64,000 nucleotides of DNA from Corynebacterium sp. 21KM1197 (GTDB lineage: Bacteria > Actinomycetota > Actinomycetes > Mycobacteriales > Mycobacteriaceae): NCBI RefSeq assembly GCF_033783015.1, contig NZ_CP123907.1:744001-808000 (forward strand). The letters are read 5' to 3'. A program made the position numbers and the translations under genes. The notes under the pieces were generated by a model. The model was given only the letters and a program-made list of their open reading frames with translations, had not been told where the DNA came from and made no database searches. How positions within the stretch are numbered: position 1 is the first letter of the stretch; each line of letters opens with the position of its first letter. Below are positions 1 through 8,019 of this stretch, piece by piece.

Positions 1-539
1 TGGCGGAACTCATAGCGCTGCTCCGGATCCAACCCGGCGGTGGGCTCGTCCAGGATAATGAATTGAGGAGTACCGGCAATGCTGGCGGCAATGCCCGCTC
101 GCTGGCGCATACCGCCGGAGAGTTCCTTGATCCGCGTTCCGCTACTGTTCTCTAAACCGACGGTAGCGATGGCATATTCGGCGGCCTCGGTGCGCTGGGC
201 GGCGGGGTATTCCCTCATCCACAGGCAATAGAGCACAAACTCTTGCACAGTCATGCGCTCGTCCACGGAGAAGTTCTGCGGCAAGAACCCCAGGTTCCGC
301 CGAATATCATTGCGCTCGGAGCGCAGGGCGGGATTAAGGCCACCCATGCGAATCTCCCCGGCGCTCGGGGTGGAGATAGTAGCCAGAAGCCGCAGTAGGG
401 TGCTCTTGCCCGCCCCATTGGGGCCGAGCAGCCCGGTGATGGAGTGGGCTGGAATCTCAAAGTCAAGGCCGTGGAGTACCTCCTTGCGGCGATAACCGGC
501 GACGATCCCGGTGCAGGAGAAAGCGGGGTGATTATCCAT
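1..539 (-). CDS. ABC transporter ATP-binding protein (partial, C-terminus outside window)
   Basis: ATPase subunit of an ABC exporter or immunity-type transporter; about 179 residues are visible and the gene runs off the left edge. Seen in the sequence: Walker A GPNGAGKST at about residues 39-47, a Q-loop (FLPQNF), the signature LSGGMRQR and Walker B ILDEPTAGLDP. The ATG at 539 overlaps the stop of the upstream permease gene (532) by 8 bases, so the two are translationally coupled and presumably form one transporter. The substrate is unknown; the small secreted protein two genes upstream is a candidate cargo or partner (inference). Confidence 0.88.
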   Translation of the reverse strand, partial: MDNHPAFSCTGIVAGYRRKEVLHGLDFEIPAHSITGLLGPNGAGKSTLLRLLATISTPSAGEIRMGGLNPALRSERNDIRRNLGFLPQNFSVDERMTVQEFVLYCLWMREYPAAQRTEAAEYAIATVGLENSSGTRIKELSGGMRQRAGIAASIAGTPQFIILDEPTAGLDPEQRYEFR

Positions 540-1807
540 GAGCACGAAACTCCTCGGGGTCATAGGAACAGGTGGCGATGAAGGAGGACAGCGCAGAGGC
601 TAGGCGGGTGAGTTGTTCCGCCTCGCTGAGCCGGGCGAGTTCCTGGGAATAATCCAGGCGGGTGCCATCGCGCTCGGGATCGGAGGTGCTAAAGCCGGTG
701 TAGGTGATGTCTCCGTAAATGAAATTGGTGAGGAGGTCATAGAGAAGATCGGACTGCTCCGGGGACTCGAAAGAGCAGGTATCTGACCAACGGAGAATAT
801 CGGCAAAGCTTTGGGCGGCGGGCCAGCTGGGGGTATTGCCACCGAACGCAGAGACATAGGTAAGGAAGTATTCCTGTTTTTCCAGCTCCTCCGGGCTTTT
901 CGCGAGGTTCTGGGGGATACCCGGCTCAATGGCAAGAATGGGCGTGGCGGGTAGCCCCGCCGCTGCGCGCAGATCGCGGGTGCGTTGGAGGTAAGCACGC
1001 ATATCGTCCCACCTAAAGGAATCCTCCTGCCAAACGCACAGGGTGTCCTCGCCCGAGTCCTCGCAGAGGATATTCTCGTGATCGGTGCGGGCGTAACCGC
1101 TGGTCTGCATTCCGCCCATGCTGAAAATCGCGGCGATGGTGAGGGCAGTCCCCGCGATGGAGGTGGTGCGGGAGGCAAGTGCAGTGATGGTGCGACGAGC
1201 CGTGGCAAGTGGTACCGCGATGAGCAAGATGAGCGCGCAGATCGCCATGATTTCCCATGCGTAAGGATTGAGTATTTCCCAGGTGTTCACTTCTGCGGCG
1301 GTGAGCGCGATATACATTCCCGCGTAGAGGCCGAGGAACAGGGCGATGATCGCGCTGCGCAGGGGGCCGAGACGCAGGTGGGCGGTGAGCGTGCCCAATA
1401 AATACAGTATGAAGCTAAAGGCTAGGGCGTAAGCGCCATAGCGAAGATCGAGGTATCCCGGAAGGGAGAGCATGGCCCCGATGAGGAGCATGGCTCCCTG
1501 GGAAAGCAGGGTGGGGAGCAGAACGGAAAGGAGGTAGCCTCCGAGGATTTCCCGGAGGCGCACCAAGAACCAGGAGCGCGGTGTGCTCAGCCAGATCGCC
1601 GTGCTGTGATGGGCAAGGCGGGTGGCCTCCTGCCAGGCTGCGATGGCAGAGATGACGCCACCGGTAAAAGACCAGGGGAGTCCATAGGGACATGGTGAGA
1701 CCGTTATAAGAGATCAACCAGACGTCCCTCATGATGAGGCAGAAGATGATCCATATTGCGGGAATGGGTAATCCCGCGATGAGATGAGCGATGAGGCGTG
1801 AGCGCAC
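532..1807 (-). pseudogene. ABC-2-like permease, apparently frameshifted near 1690
   Basis: Membrane subunit partner of the ATPase that follows it. The frame from GTG 1807, which has a good AAGGAGA ribosome binding site, encodes a convincing first membrane segment (residues about 5-27). From about 1690 the homologous-looking protein continues in another frame, in which YGLPWSFTGG leads without a stop into the long frame that ends at 532. Removing one C from the CCC around 1687-1690 would join the frames. The long part has about five membrane helices, then an outside domain of about 190 residues with several cysteines. An intact-looking shorter start is TTG 1566, but it lies inside the conserved region. 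True pseudogene or sequencing error cannot be told apart here. Confidence 0.65.
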
Positions 1808-1828
1808 CGTGTTCTCCTTAACTAGCCG

Positions 1829-2122
1829 TTACTGCCAGAGGGTTTGGCCGCTGTGAACGTTAGCGGCGCAGCCCACTGTGGCGATGCGGGTAACATTTGA
1901 ACCGGCGCCTACGTAGGACCAACTGCTGACTCGGGTGGGCTGTGCCGTGCACCAGACCTTGGTGGCCACCTGGCCACTCCTTGTGGCCGACTGGCAGTTA
2001 GTCCAAGCATCTGAGCCGTGAATATACGTCCGGCAGCCATGCTCCTTGGTGCCGCGGTATCCCTGGGCGGCATACGAGGCAGGGGCAAGAAGGGCGGCAG
2101 CGGTGGCTACTGCGATGAGCAC
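1829..2122 (-). CDS. small secreted cysteine-containing protein, start probably frameshifted
   Basis: A protein of 97 residues with a hydrophobic export signal (cleavage likely after ASYA) and a mature part of about 78 residues carrying four cysteines, many Ser/Thr and tryptophans. GTG 2122 is the only start in frame, but it leaves a signal peptide with no positive N-terminus. An ATG at 2145, with a GGAAAGG ribosome binding site, begins MKAKRAA in another frame and soon stops. One extra A in the A-run after this ATG would give MKSKKSSAVLIAVA, a textbook signal peptide joined to this protein. It lies 21 bases before the permease gene. Function unknown; a secreted peptide served by the adjacent ABC transporter is an inference. 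Confidence 0.6.
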   Translation of the reverse strand: MLIAVATAAALLAPASYAAQGYRGTKEHGCRTYIHGSDAWTNCQSATRSGQVATKVWCTAQPTRVSSWSYVGAGSNVTRIATVGCAANVHSGQTLWQ

Positions 2123-2378
2123 AGCGCTGCTCTTTTTGCTTTCATGTCAGGACCTTTCCAGTAGGAGGGATAGGGTGTCCTTATGGACAAAAATTAACTT
2201 ATGTGGCACAGGGCACCAGGTCAATGGTCTCTGTAAAGTTTCTTAAAAATTACCCCCATTGGGGTGGTATAGTTCGTATATTTTTCCTGCTTATGTTCGT
2301 CCTGTGGGCCGCCCCACCCCCTGATCCTTTAACGGGTAGACTAAGCGAGTCGCTATATCGCAGCAGAAAAGGAGTGCC

Positions 2379-2954
2379 ATGAAGATCGGCATCATCGTTG
2401 GTTCTATCCGGGAGGGTCGCCTGGGGGATCAGATCGGCCAGTGGGTCGCGCAGGTGGCCCAGGCCCGCGCCGCCGAGGCCATCGAGGCAACAAACGCAAC
2501 GGCAGCCCCCGAGTTCACCTTGATCGACCTCCGGGACTTTGACCTCCCCCTGTACGCCGCCGAGGTGCTCCCCGCGATGGCCAATAAGCAGTACGCGGAT
2601 TCTCGCGTGCAGGAGTGGTCCAACGCCATTGATGCCTGCGATGCCTTCTTCTTTGTCACCCCGGAATACAACCACTCCGTGCCCGGTGCGATGAAGAACG
2701 CCGTGGATTCCCTCGGCGCGGAGTGGCAGGGCAAGCCGCTGGGCTTCATCGGTTATAGCGCCACCGGCGGTATCCGCGCGGTGGAGCACTGGCGCGCCAT
2801 CATGGCGAACTTCCAGAGCCGCATGCTGCGCACTCAGCTCGATTTCAGCATTTTCGGTGACGTCACCGAGGGCAAGTTCAGCCCCGCGCAGCGCGCCGAG
2901 GATACCCTGGTGCGCATGATCGGGGAATTGGTGCAGGAGGCCGCGCGCGCCTAA
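2379..2954 (+). CDS. NADPH-dependent FMN reductase family protein
   Basis: Cytoplasmic flavin-dependent oxidoreductase of the FMN_red (flavodoxin-like) family, 191 residues, the usual family length. Seen: the N-terminal beta strand with the phosphate-binding loop GSIREGRLGD (residues 8-17), the FVTPEYNHSVPGAMKNAVD flavin-site motif typical of the family, and GYSATGGIRAVEHWR near residue 127. ATG 2379 has the ribosome binding site AAAGGAG. The gene stands alone, converging on pth at 2981 with only 26 bases between. Substrate (quinone, azo dye or free flavin) cannot be told. Confidence 0.85.
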   Translation: MKIGIIVGSIREGRLGDQIGQWVAQVAQARAAEAIEATNATAAPEFTLIDLRDFDLPLYAAEVLPAMANKQYADSRVQEWSNAIDACDAFFFVTPEYNHSVPGAMKNAVDSLGAEWQGKPLGFIGYSATGGIRAVEHWRAIMANFQSRMLRTQLDFSIFGDVTEGKFSPAQRAEDTLVRMIGELVQEAARA

Positions 2955-2980
2955 CCGCGGGCCCTAACAGCCCCCAGCCC

Positions 2981-3610
2981 CTAGCGCCGGTGAATCTCGT
3001 TCTGGGCGCGGGCCAGACCCTGGCTCACGATGAGCCGCGCGGCGTCGGCGGCGTGCTCCACCCCGGAGCGCAGTTCCGGGGTATCGGCCATCTCGCCCAG
3101 CACGTAATCCACCACGGGGGTTCCCTTGGGTGGGCGGGAGATTCCCATGCGCACGCGCAGGTAATCGCGCGTGCCTAGTTCCGCGCTGATGGATTTCAGC
3201 CCGTTGTGCCCGTTTTCCGCCCCGCCCTGGCGCAGCCGCGTGGTGCCGGTGGGCAGGTCGAGTTCGTCGTGCAGCACCACGATGCGCTCCGGGGGGATAC
3301 CCAGGGCCGAGGCCAGCGGGGCCACGGCCTGCCCGGATTCGTTCATGTACGTGGTGGAGCGCAGCAGGGCCACGGGGACGGCGTCGATAGTGCTGCGGCA
3401 GGCGGTGACGGGCACTCCGGCGCAGGGGAGCAGGGGAGTGGAGCCGCGCAAGGCGTCGAGAGCCAGGTAGCCCACGTTATGCGGGGTGTTCTGGTAGCGC
3501 GGGCCGGGGTTGCCGAGCCCGATGATGAGCCATTGCACGCCGTGGAGATCCGCCTCCTGGGGGGAGCGGGGGGAACGGAAGATGTCCATGATCCTGGAAA
3601 TAAGTGCCAC
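2981..3610 (-). CDS. pth: peptidyl-tRNA hydrolase (first of two copies)
   Basis: Cleaves the ester bond of peptidyl-tRNA released from stalled ribosomes, recycling tRNA. 209 residues. Seen: GLGNPGPRY at 31-39, the catalytic His44 in NTPHNVG, HDELDLPTG and the GGAENGHNGLKS stretch with conserved Asn. The GTG start 3610 has a good AAAGGAT site and gives about 25 residues before the core; ATG at residue 8 is an alternative. A paralogue lies at 7424-7948. The start is 31 bases from the divergent nitronate monooxygenase start, leaving a very short shared promoter region. Confidence 0.9.
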   Translation of the reverse strand: MALISRIMDIFRSPRSPQEADLHGVQWLIIGLGNPGPRYQNTPHNVGYLALDALRGSTPLLPCAGVPVTACRSTIDAVPVALLRSTTYMNESGQAVAPLASALGIPPERIVVLHDELDLPTGTTRLRQGGAENGHNGLKSISAELGTRDYLRVRMGISRPPKGTPVVDYVLGEMADTPELRSGVEHAADAARLIVSQGLARAQNEIHRR

Positions 3611-3641
3611 CCGTTTATCCTTTCACATAGTCTTTGAGTGT

Positions 3642-4667
3642 ATGAGCCTCCTTGACGATATTTCCACGCCCATCATCGCGGCCCCCATGGCCGGTGGCCC
3701 GTCCACCCCGCAGTTGGTCTCCGAGGCCGCACGCGCCGGGGGCCTGGGCTTCCTGGCCTCCGGGACGATCAGCGCGGAACAACTTGCCCAGGATATGCGG
3801 GAGGTCACGGCTCCGCGCTACGGGGTGAACCTCTTTTGCCAGCAGCAGCCGTACCGTGACCTCGGACCGCTGGAGGCACTCAGCGATTCCCTCGCCCCGC
3901 TTTTTGCCCGTCACGGCCTGCCCGCCCCGGAACTCCCGGCGGTGGATTACACGATGGGGTGGGACGCCAAACTGGCGGTGCTTATCGACGCCGCCCGGAA
4001 CCAGCGCGGCCCCGCCGTGGTGAGCAGCACCTTTGGCATTTTCTCCCCGCACGAGGTGGATTGCCTGCACTCCTACGGCGTGGAGGCATGGGTGACGGTG
4101 ACCAACGAGCGCGACGCCGCCGTGGCCGCGCGCGCCGGGGTGGACGCGCTGGTGGTGCAGGGGCCGGAAGCTGGTGGGCACCGCTCGACCTGGACGGTGC
4201 CGGAGGAGCCGGATACCCGCTTGCTGCCGGAACTGGTGGCGGCGGTGCACGAGGCGGCACCGGACATGCCCCTGGTGGCGGCCGGAGGCTTGAGCACCGC
4301 GCAGGCGGTGGCCGAGGCTCTGACCTGGCCGGGCGTGCGCGCGGTGTCCTGCGGCACGGCCTTTTTGCGTTCCCCGGAGGCGGGCACCTCGGCGGCGAAC
4401 CGGGCGTTGCTGGCGCGCGGGGAGGCGGAAACCGTGTCCACCCGCGCCTTTTCCGGCCGGTACGCGCGCGGGCTGGCCACGGCCTTTACCCGCGAGCACG
4501 AGGCGGTGCCGCCCGCGTACCCGCCCCTGAACGCCCTGCTCAAGCCGCTGCGCGGGGCGGAGGAGTGTGCCTACTGCCTCGCTGGGGAGGGCTATCGGGA
4601 AGCCCAGGAGATTCCGGCAGCAGACATTATGAAACTGCTCGGTGAACTCACAGGAAGTACTCGGTGA
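3642..4667 (+). CDS. nitronate monooxygenase (2-nitropropane dioxygenase family)
   Basis: FMN-dependent TIM-barrel enzyme that oxidises alkyl nitronates, a detoxification role in this family. 341 residues from ATG 3642. Seen: IIAAPMAGG near the start, the catalytic-histidine motif GPEAGGHR in mid-protein, and the FMN phosphate site around LVAAGGLSTAQAVAEAL. The open frame extends to 3510, but that part overlaps pth and looks like shadow. No clear ribosome binding site precedes ATG 3642, so a leaderless transcript is possible. The exported dioxygenase follows 62 bases downstream. Confidence 0.85.
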   Translation: MSLLDDISTPIIAAPMAGGPSTPQLVSEAARAGGLGFLASGTISAEQLAQDMREVTAPRYGVNLFCQQQPYRDLGPLEALSDSLAPLFARHGLPAPELPAVDYTMGWDAKLAVLIDAARNQRGPAVVSSTFGIFSPHEVDCLHSYGVEAWVTVTNERDAAVAARAGVDALVVQGPEAGGHRSTWTVPEEPDTRLLPELVAAVHEAAPDMPLVAAGGLSTAQAVAEALTWPGVRAVSCGTAFLRSPEAGTSAANRALLARGEAETVSTRAFSGRYARGLATAFTREHEAVPPAYPPLNALLKPLRGAEECAYCLAGEGYREAQEIPAADIMKLLGELTGSTR

Positions 4668-4691
4668 CTGGGCAGTAACGCCCGTTAGTGT

Positions 4692-4729
4692 GGGAAACGT
4701 TCCGAAAGTAGCCCGAAAGGACGTTTCCC
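4692..4729 (+). promoter_or_regulatory. inverted repeat abutting the dioxygenase start
   Basis: GGGAAACGT (4692-4700) is matched perfectly by ACGTTTCCC (4721-4729), ending one base before GTG 4730. The 20-base loop contains CCGAAAG twice, and the second copy is the ribosome binding site (GAAAGGA). It could be a DNA operator or an RNA hairpin controlling translation. Confidence 0.45.
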
Positions 4730-5809
4730 GTGTTCCGTTTCTGCCCCTATCCCTCCGCCGAGGACCGCAGCCCCGCCGCAGACGGCAAAGTACACACCTT
4801 TGAGGGCCGCCGCCTCGACCGGCAAAACGAGGGCCCCGAGGATCAGGGCCTGGCCTTTGACCTGGGCACCGTGATGAGCCGCCGCAAGATCCTCGGTAGC
4901 CTGGGCCTGGGCGCCGGGGCCTTCGCCCTGGCGGCCTGCACCCCTGGTTCCGGCTCCTCCGGCAGCACCAGTGCCGCCAGCACTACCACCGGGGCAGCGA
5001 GTGCCGCCGTTCCCGCCGAGATGAAAGCGGAAACCGCGGGCCCGTACCCCGGCGACGGCTCCAACGGCCCGGACGTGCTGGACATCAGCGGCGTGGAGCG
5101 CTCCGATATTCGCTCCTCCATCGGCGGCGGGGCCACGGCCGATGGCGTGCCGCTCACCGTGAAGATGAACCTCATCGACCTCTCCAACGGTAACGCCGCC
5201 TACGCGGGAGCGGCGGTGTACATCTGGCACTGTGACGCCGAGGGGCGCTACTCCATGTATGACGACGCCCTGCTGGAGGAGACCTATCTGCGCGGCGTGC
5301 AGGTGGCCGATAGCAACGGCACCGTGACCTTCCAGACCATCGTCCCCGGCTGTTACGCCGGGCGCTGGCCGCACCTTCACTTCGAGGTATTCCCCGATTC
5401 CGCCTCCATCACGGACGTGAACAATAACGTGCTCACCTCCCAGCTCGTGGTGCCCGAGGAGGTGGCCGCCGCCACCTACGCGGACTCCCGCTACACCGAT
5501 TCCGTGTCCAACTTCGCCGCGATCAGCCTGGACACGGACAACGTATTCAGCGACGGCTGGGACGATCAGGTGCCCGTCACCAGCGGCTCCGTGCAGGGCG
5601 GTTATACGCTTACTATCGACGTCGCCATCGACCCCACCACCGAGCAGGCAATGAGCGACGCCGCGCCCATGCCGGGTTCCGGTGGGCCGGGCGGGGACGG
5701 GCAGGGTGGGCCCGGTGGCAATCCGCCGCAGGGTCAGCCCCCGGCGGGCGGGCCGGGGGCTGGTGCTACCCCGCCGAGCGGCCGTCCGCCACAGCCCCCG
5801 CAGAACTAG
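4730..5809 (+). CDS. Tat-exported lipoprotein of the intradiol dioxygenase family
   Basis: Predicted cell-surface protein of 359 residues with an intradiol ring-cleavage dioxygenase fold. Residues 1-48 are a cytoplasmic leader, then the twin-arginine motif SRRK (50-53), a hydrophobic stretch and lipobox LAAC with Cys70. The catalytic domain shows YIWHCDAEGRYS and WPHLHFEVF, positions where this family has its iron-binding Tyr and His ligands. The last 45 residues are Gly/Pro/Gln-rich. GTG 4730 is chosen for its GAAAGGA site and because exported family members often have such a leader; ATG 4874 is the alternative. The 3' end overlaps the convergent membrane gene by 44 bases. Substrate unknown. 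Confidence 0.82.
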   Translation: MFRFCPYPSAEDRSPAADGKVHTFEGRRLDRQNEGPEDQGLAFDLGTVMSRRKILGSLGLGAGAFALAACTPGSGSSGSTSAASTTTGAASAAVPAEMKAETAGPYPGDGSNGPDVLDISGVERSDIRSSIGGGATADGVPLTVKMNLIDLSNGNAAYAGAAVYIWHCDAEGRYSMYDDALLEETYLRGVQVADSNGTVTFQTIVPGCYAGRWPHLHFEVFPDSASITDVNNNVLTSQLVVPEEVAAATYADSRYTDSVSNFAAISLDTDNVFSDGWDDQVPVTSGSVQGGYTLTIDVAIDPTTEQAMSDAAPMPGSGGPGGDGQGGPGGNPPQGQPPAGGPGAGATPPSGRPPQPPQN

Positions 5810-6182
5810 CCGGTGATTCCTCACTGAGCCCCCGAGCCCAGCCGAGGAACCTCGCGTTATTCACCAGCAGCATGAACACCACGGCCAGCCAGAAGAGAAC
5901 GGTTATCCATTCCCTTCCACCGATGTACAGGGTGGCCATAATCGCGTAAAGCGGGCCGAATACCAGGAACGTCTCCCGAACAAAGTTATCCGGGCGGGTG
6001 TGAAAGAGATTGCGCACCGCCCACAGGGTGCTGATGAAAGCCGCCGCCAATGCGAACGCCCCGATGACGGTGGAGAAGGAATGGTATTGTTTATTCATTC
6101 CCTCGTTCGCCGTGCCAAAGGATGGTACGGCGATGATTGTGAGCCAGAGGATATTGAATAGGGTTGCCTTGAGATTGTTCAT
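5766..6182 (-). CDS. small four-helix membrane protein, paralogue of upstream gene
   Basis: 138 residues with about four predicted membrane segments (roughly 5-22, 37-58, 70-87 and 92-108) and a polar tail. It resembles its neighbour at 6186-6578 in length, helix spacing and in starting with a helix followed by a GxANxG-like stretch, so the two look like a tandem duplication. ATG 6182 begins 3 bases after the neighbour's stop. The last 44 bases overlap the dioxygenase gene on the other strand. No function recognised. Confidence 0.7.
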   Translation of the reverse strand: MNNLKATLFNILWLTIIAVPSFGTANEGMNKQYHSFSTVIGAFALAAAFISTLWAVRNLFHTRPDNFVRETFLVFGPLYAIMATLYIGGREWITVLFWLAVVFMLLVNNARFLGWARGLSEESPASSAGAVADGRSAG

Positions 6183-6185
6183 GGT

Positions 6186-6578
6186 TTATCCCTCCGCTGC
6201 CTCCGGTTCGGTATCGGCTTCGAGATTCTTTGCCCAGGTGAGGAAGGCCTCATTGCTGACCAGAAGAGCCCAGATAAGGAATGTGGTGAGCGAAATTCCA
6301 ATCCAGGACCAAAAACTGATGTTCATGGCGGCAACCAGTAGAAAAATAGGCAAGAGAAAAGTAAACGTCCGCTTGATAAAGAGATCGGCGCGCGTGCTTC
6401 TACTGATATAAAGGGCCCAGAGGGCCCACGTCACGGCGGCAACAATGGTGATAATTCCCAACGTGGGAGCCAGGAAATGGCTATGGGCGTCGATACCATC
6501 ATTCGCCTCGCCCACCAGCATGAGGGATAGCACCAGCACCCAGATCACTTTCGTCGCCATCGCCTTGGAAATACGCAT
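6186..6578 (-). CDS. small four-helix membrane protein
   Basis: 130 residues, mostly hydrophobic, with about four membrane segments and an acidic C-terminal tail. Its ATG overlaps the stop of the FAH-family gene by one base (TAATG), so it is translated as part of that operon, followed by its paralogue. The GEANDG turn after helix 1 aligns with GTANEG in the paralogue. I do not recognise the family; an accessory or sensory membrane protein is only a guess. Confidence 0.7.
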   Translation of the reverse strand: MRISKAMATKVIWVLVLSLMLVGEANDGIDAHSHFLAPTLGIITIVAAVTWALWALYISRSTRADLFIKRTFTFLLPIFLLVAAMNISFWSWIGISLTTFLIWALLVSNEAFLTWAKNLEADTEPEAAEG

Positions 6579-7417
6579 TATGTCCTTTCAAAGATCGTGG
6601 TATTGGCAATCTCACCCAGTCCCTCCACGCGCACCCGCACGGTATCGCCGTCGCGGAGATAGCGCTTGGGGGAGCGCGCGTGCCCCACGCCCGCCGGGGT
6701 GCCGGTGACGATCACGTCCCCCGGTTCCAGCGGATACAGGTGGCTGAGATATTCGATCAGTGCCTCCGGGCTGAACACCAGATCGTCCGTGCGTGCCTCC
6801 TGCATGGGGGCGTCGTTAAGCCAGGTGCGCAAGGGCGCGCCGGGCCGGAAGTCCTCGCGGGTGGTCAGCCAGGGGCCAAAGCCGCTGGACTTTTCCAGGG
6901 ATTTCCCCTGGTGCCACTGCAAGGTTCGGTATTGATAATCCCGCAGGGAATAATCGTTCATCACCGCGTATCCGGCGATGTGCTCCGTGGCGGCCCGGGC
7001 GGTCACGCGCCGCGCCCGCTTGCCGACGACCACCGCCAATTCCCCCTCGAAGTCCGCCGCCTCCTGCGCCCAGGGCGGCAGCAGCACGTCATCGTAAGGC
7101 CCGGTGAGGGCCTCGGGGAACTTGATAAAGAGCGTGGGCACGTCCGGGCGCTCGTGTCCCATCTCCTCGATGTGCCGGGCGTAATTAAGACCCACGCAGA
7201 TGATCTTCCCGGGGCGCGGAATCACGGGCGCGAGGTCGGCGGGCCGCACTATGCGCTGCGGGCCGGTGGCCGTGCGGGCGATCTCCTCCCAATGCTCCTC
7301 CTCAAGGAGGTGCCGTACCGTGGGGTAATCGGGCAGCACGGTGGCGGTGGTGAGATCGGAATGGACGCGGGCGGCGTGCGTGCCGCCATCGGGGGATCGC
7401 AGTGTGGCCAGGCGCAT
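6578..7417 (-). CDS. fumarylacetoacetate hydrolase family protein
   Basis: Cytoplasmic metal-dependent C-C hydrolase or decarboxylase of the FAH/HpaG family, 279 residues. Seen: KIICVGLNYARHIEEMG (about 69-85), the acidic metal ligands in DFEGELAVVVG, MNDYSLRDYQ, and the closing GDVIVTGTPAGVG typical of the family. It probably acts on a 2-oxo acid from aromatic or heterocycle breakdown; the substrate is not indicated. It is the first gene of a three-gene operon with the two small membrane proteins, starting 6 bases before the pth copy ends. Confidence 0.85.
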   Translation of the reverse strand: MRLATLRSPDGGTHAARVHSDLTTATVLPDYPTVRHLLEEEHWEEIARTATGPQRIVRPADLAPVIPRPGKIICVGLNYARHIEEMGHERPDVPTLFIKFPEALTGPYDDVLLPPWAQEAADFEGELAVVVGKRARRVTARAATEHIAGYAVMNDYSLRDYQYRTLQWHQGKSLEKSSGFGPWLTTREDFRPGAPLRTWLNDAPMQEARTDDLVFSPEALIEYLSHLYPLEPGDVIVTGTPAGVGHARSPKRYLRDGDTVRVRVEGLGEIANTTIFERT

Positions 7418-7423
7418 AGAAAC

Positions 7424-7948
7424 TCAGGCTAGCACTCTTTCCACCTCGTCGGCGGCGTCGGCGCACAGGATCGGCAGGTGCTCCTGCTCCGCGCGGGAGA
7501 ATGGTTTGAGTACAAAGGCGGCCGGGTCCATGCGCCCCGGTGGGCGGCCGATACCGCAACTAAGGCGCACGTACTCCTTGGTTCCCAGGGCCTTGGTGAT
7601 GGAACGCAGCCCGTTGTGTCCGTGATCGCCGCCACCGGGGCGGGCCTTGACCTGGCCAAAGTCCAGGTCGAGTTCATCGTGCAGTACCACGATCCGCTCC
7701 GGGGGCACGCGGAAGAACTGTGCCAGGCCAGCCACCGGGCCGCCGGAGAGGTTCATCATGGAGCGCGGGCGCGCCAGAATCAGGCCGCCCTGGGAGTACA
7801 CCTCCGTGTTGGTCTTGCGGTGCACGCTCAGCCGCGCGCCGGGGTGGCGGGATAGCAATTCCTCCAGAACCATGGCGCCGAGATTGTGCCGGGTGCGGGC
7901 GTATCGGGGGCCGGGGTTGCCCAGGCCCACCACGAGGGAGGTGTTCAT
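7424..7948 (-). CDS. pth: peptidyl-tRNA hydrolase (second copy)
   Basis: 174 residues from ATG 7948; the enzyme frees tRNA from peptidyl-tRNA. Seen: VVGLGNPGPRYARTRHNLG with the catalytic His, MNLSGG, HDELDLDFG and GHNGLRSITKALG. The gene lies directly downstream of rplY, as in other corynebacteria, so this is probably the ancestral copy and the one at 2981 the additional paralogue (inference). A TTG at 7972 would add eight residues; no ribosome binding site stands out for either start. Confidence 0.9.
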   Translation of the reverse strand: MNTSLVVGLGNPGPRYARTRHNLGAMVLEELLSRHPGARLSVHRKTNTEVYSQGGLILARPRSMMNLSGGPVAGLAQFFRVPPERIVVLHDELDLDFGQVKARPGGGDHGHNGLRSITKALGTKEYVRLSCGIGRPPGRMDPAAFVLKPFSRAEQEHLPILCADAADEVERVLA

Positions 7949-8019
7949 GGGGTTGAGGTTAGCGCAGCCCAAGAAAAATCCCGGTGCGGGGTGCGCACCG
8001 GGATAGGGGAGAGGGGGAA

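Noticed and set aside
1829..2122. Small secreted protein as a lactococcin 972-type bacteriocin
   Set aside because: The size and ABC neighbours fit, but the mature part has four cysteines and lacks the family's typical aromatic C-terminus.
3615..4499. Long - strand open frame opposite the nitronate monooxygenase
   Set aside because: Shadow frame rich in Gly and Arg; the + strand carries recognisable motifs.
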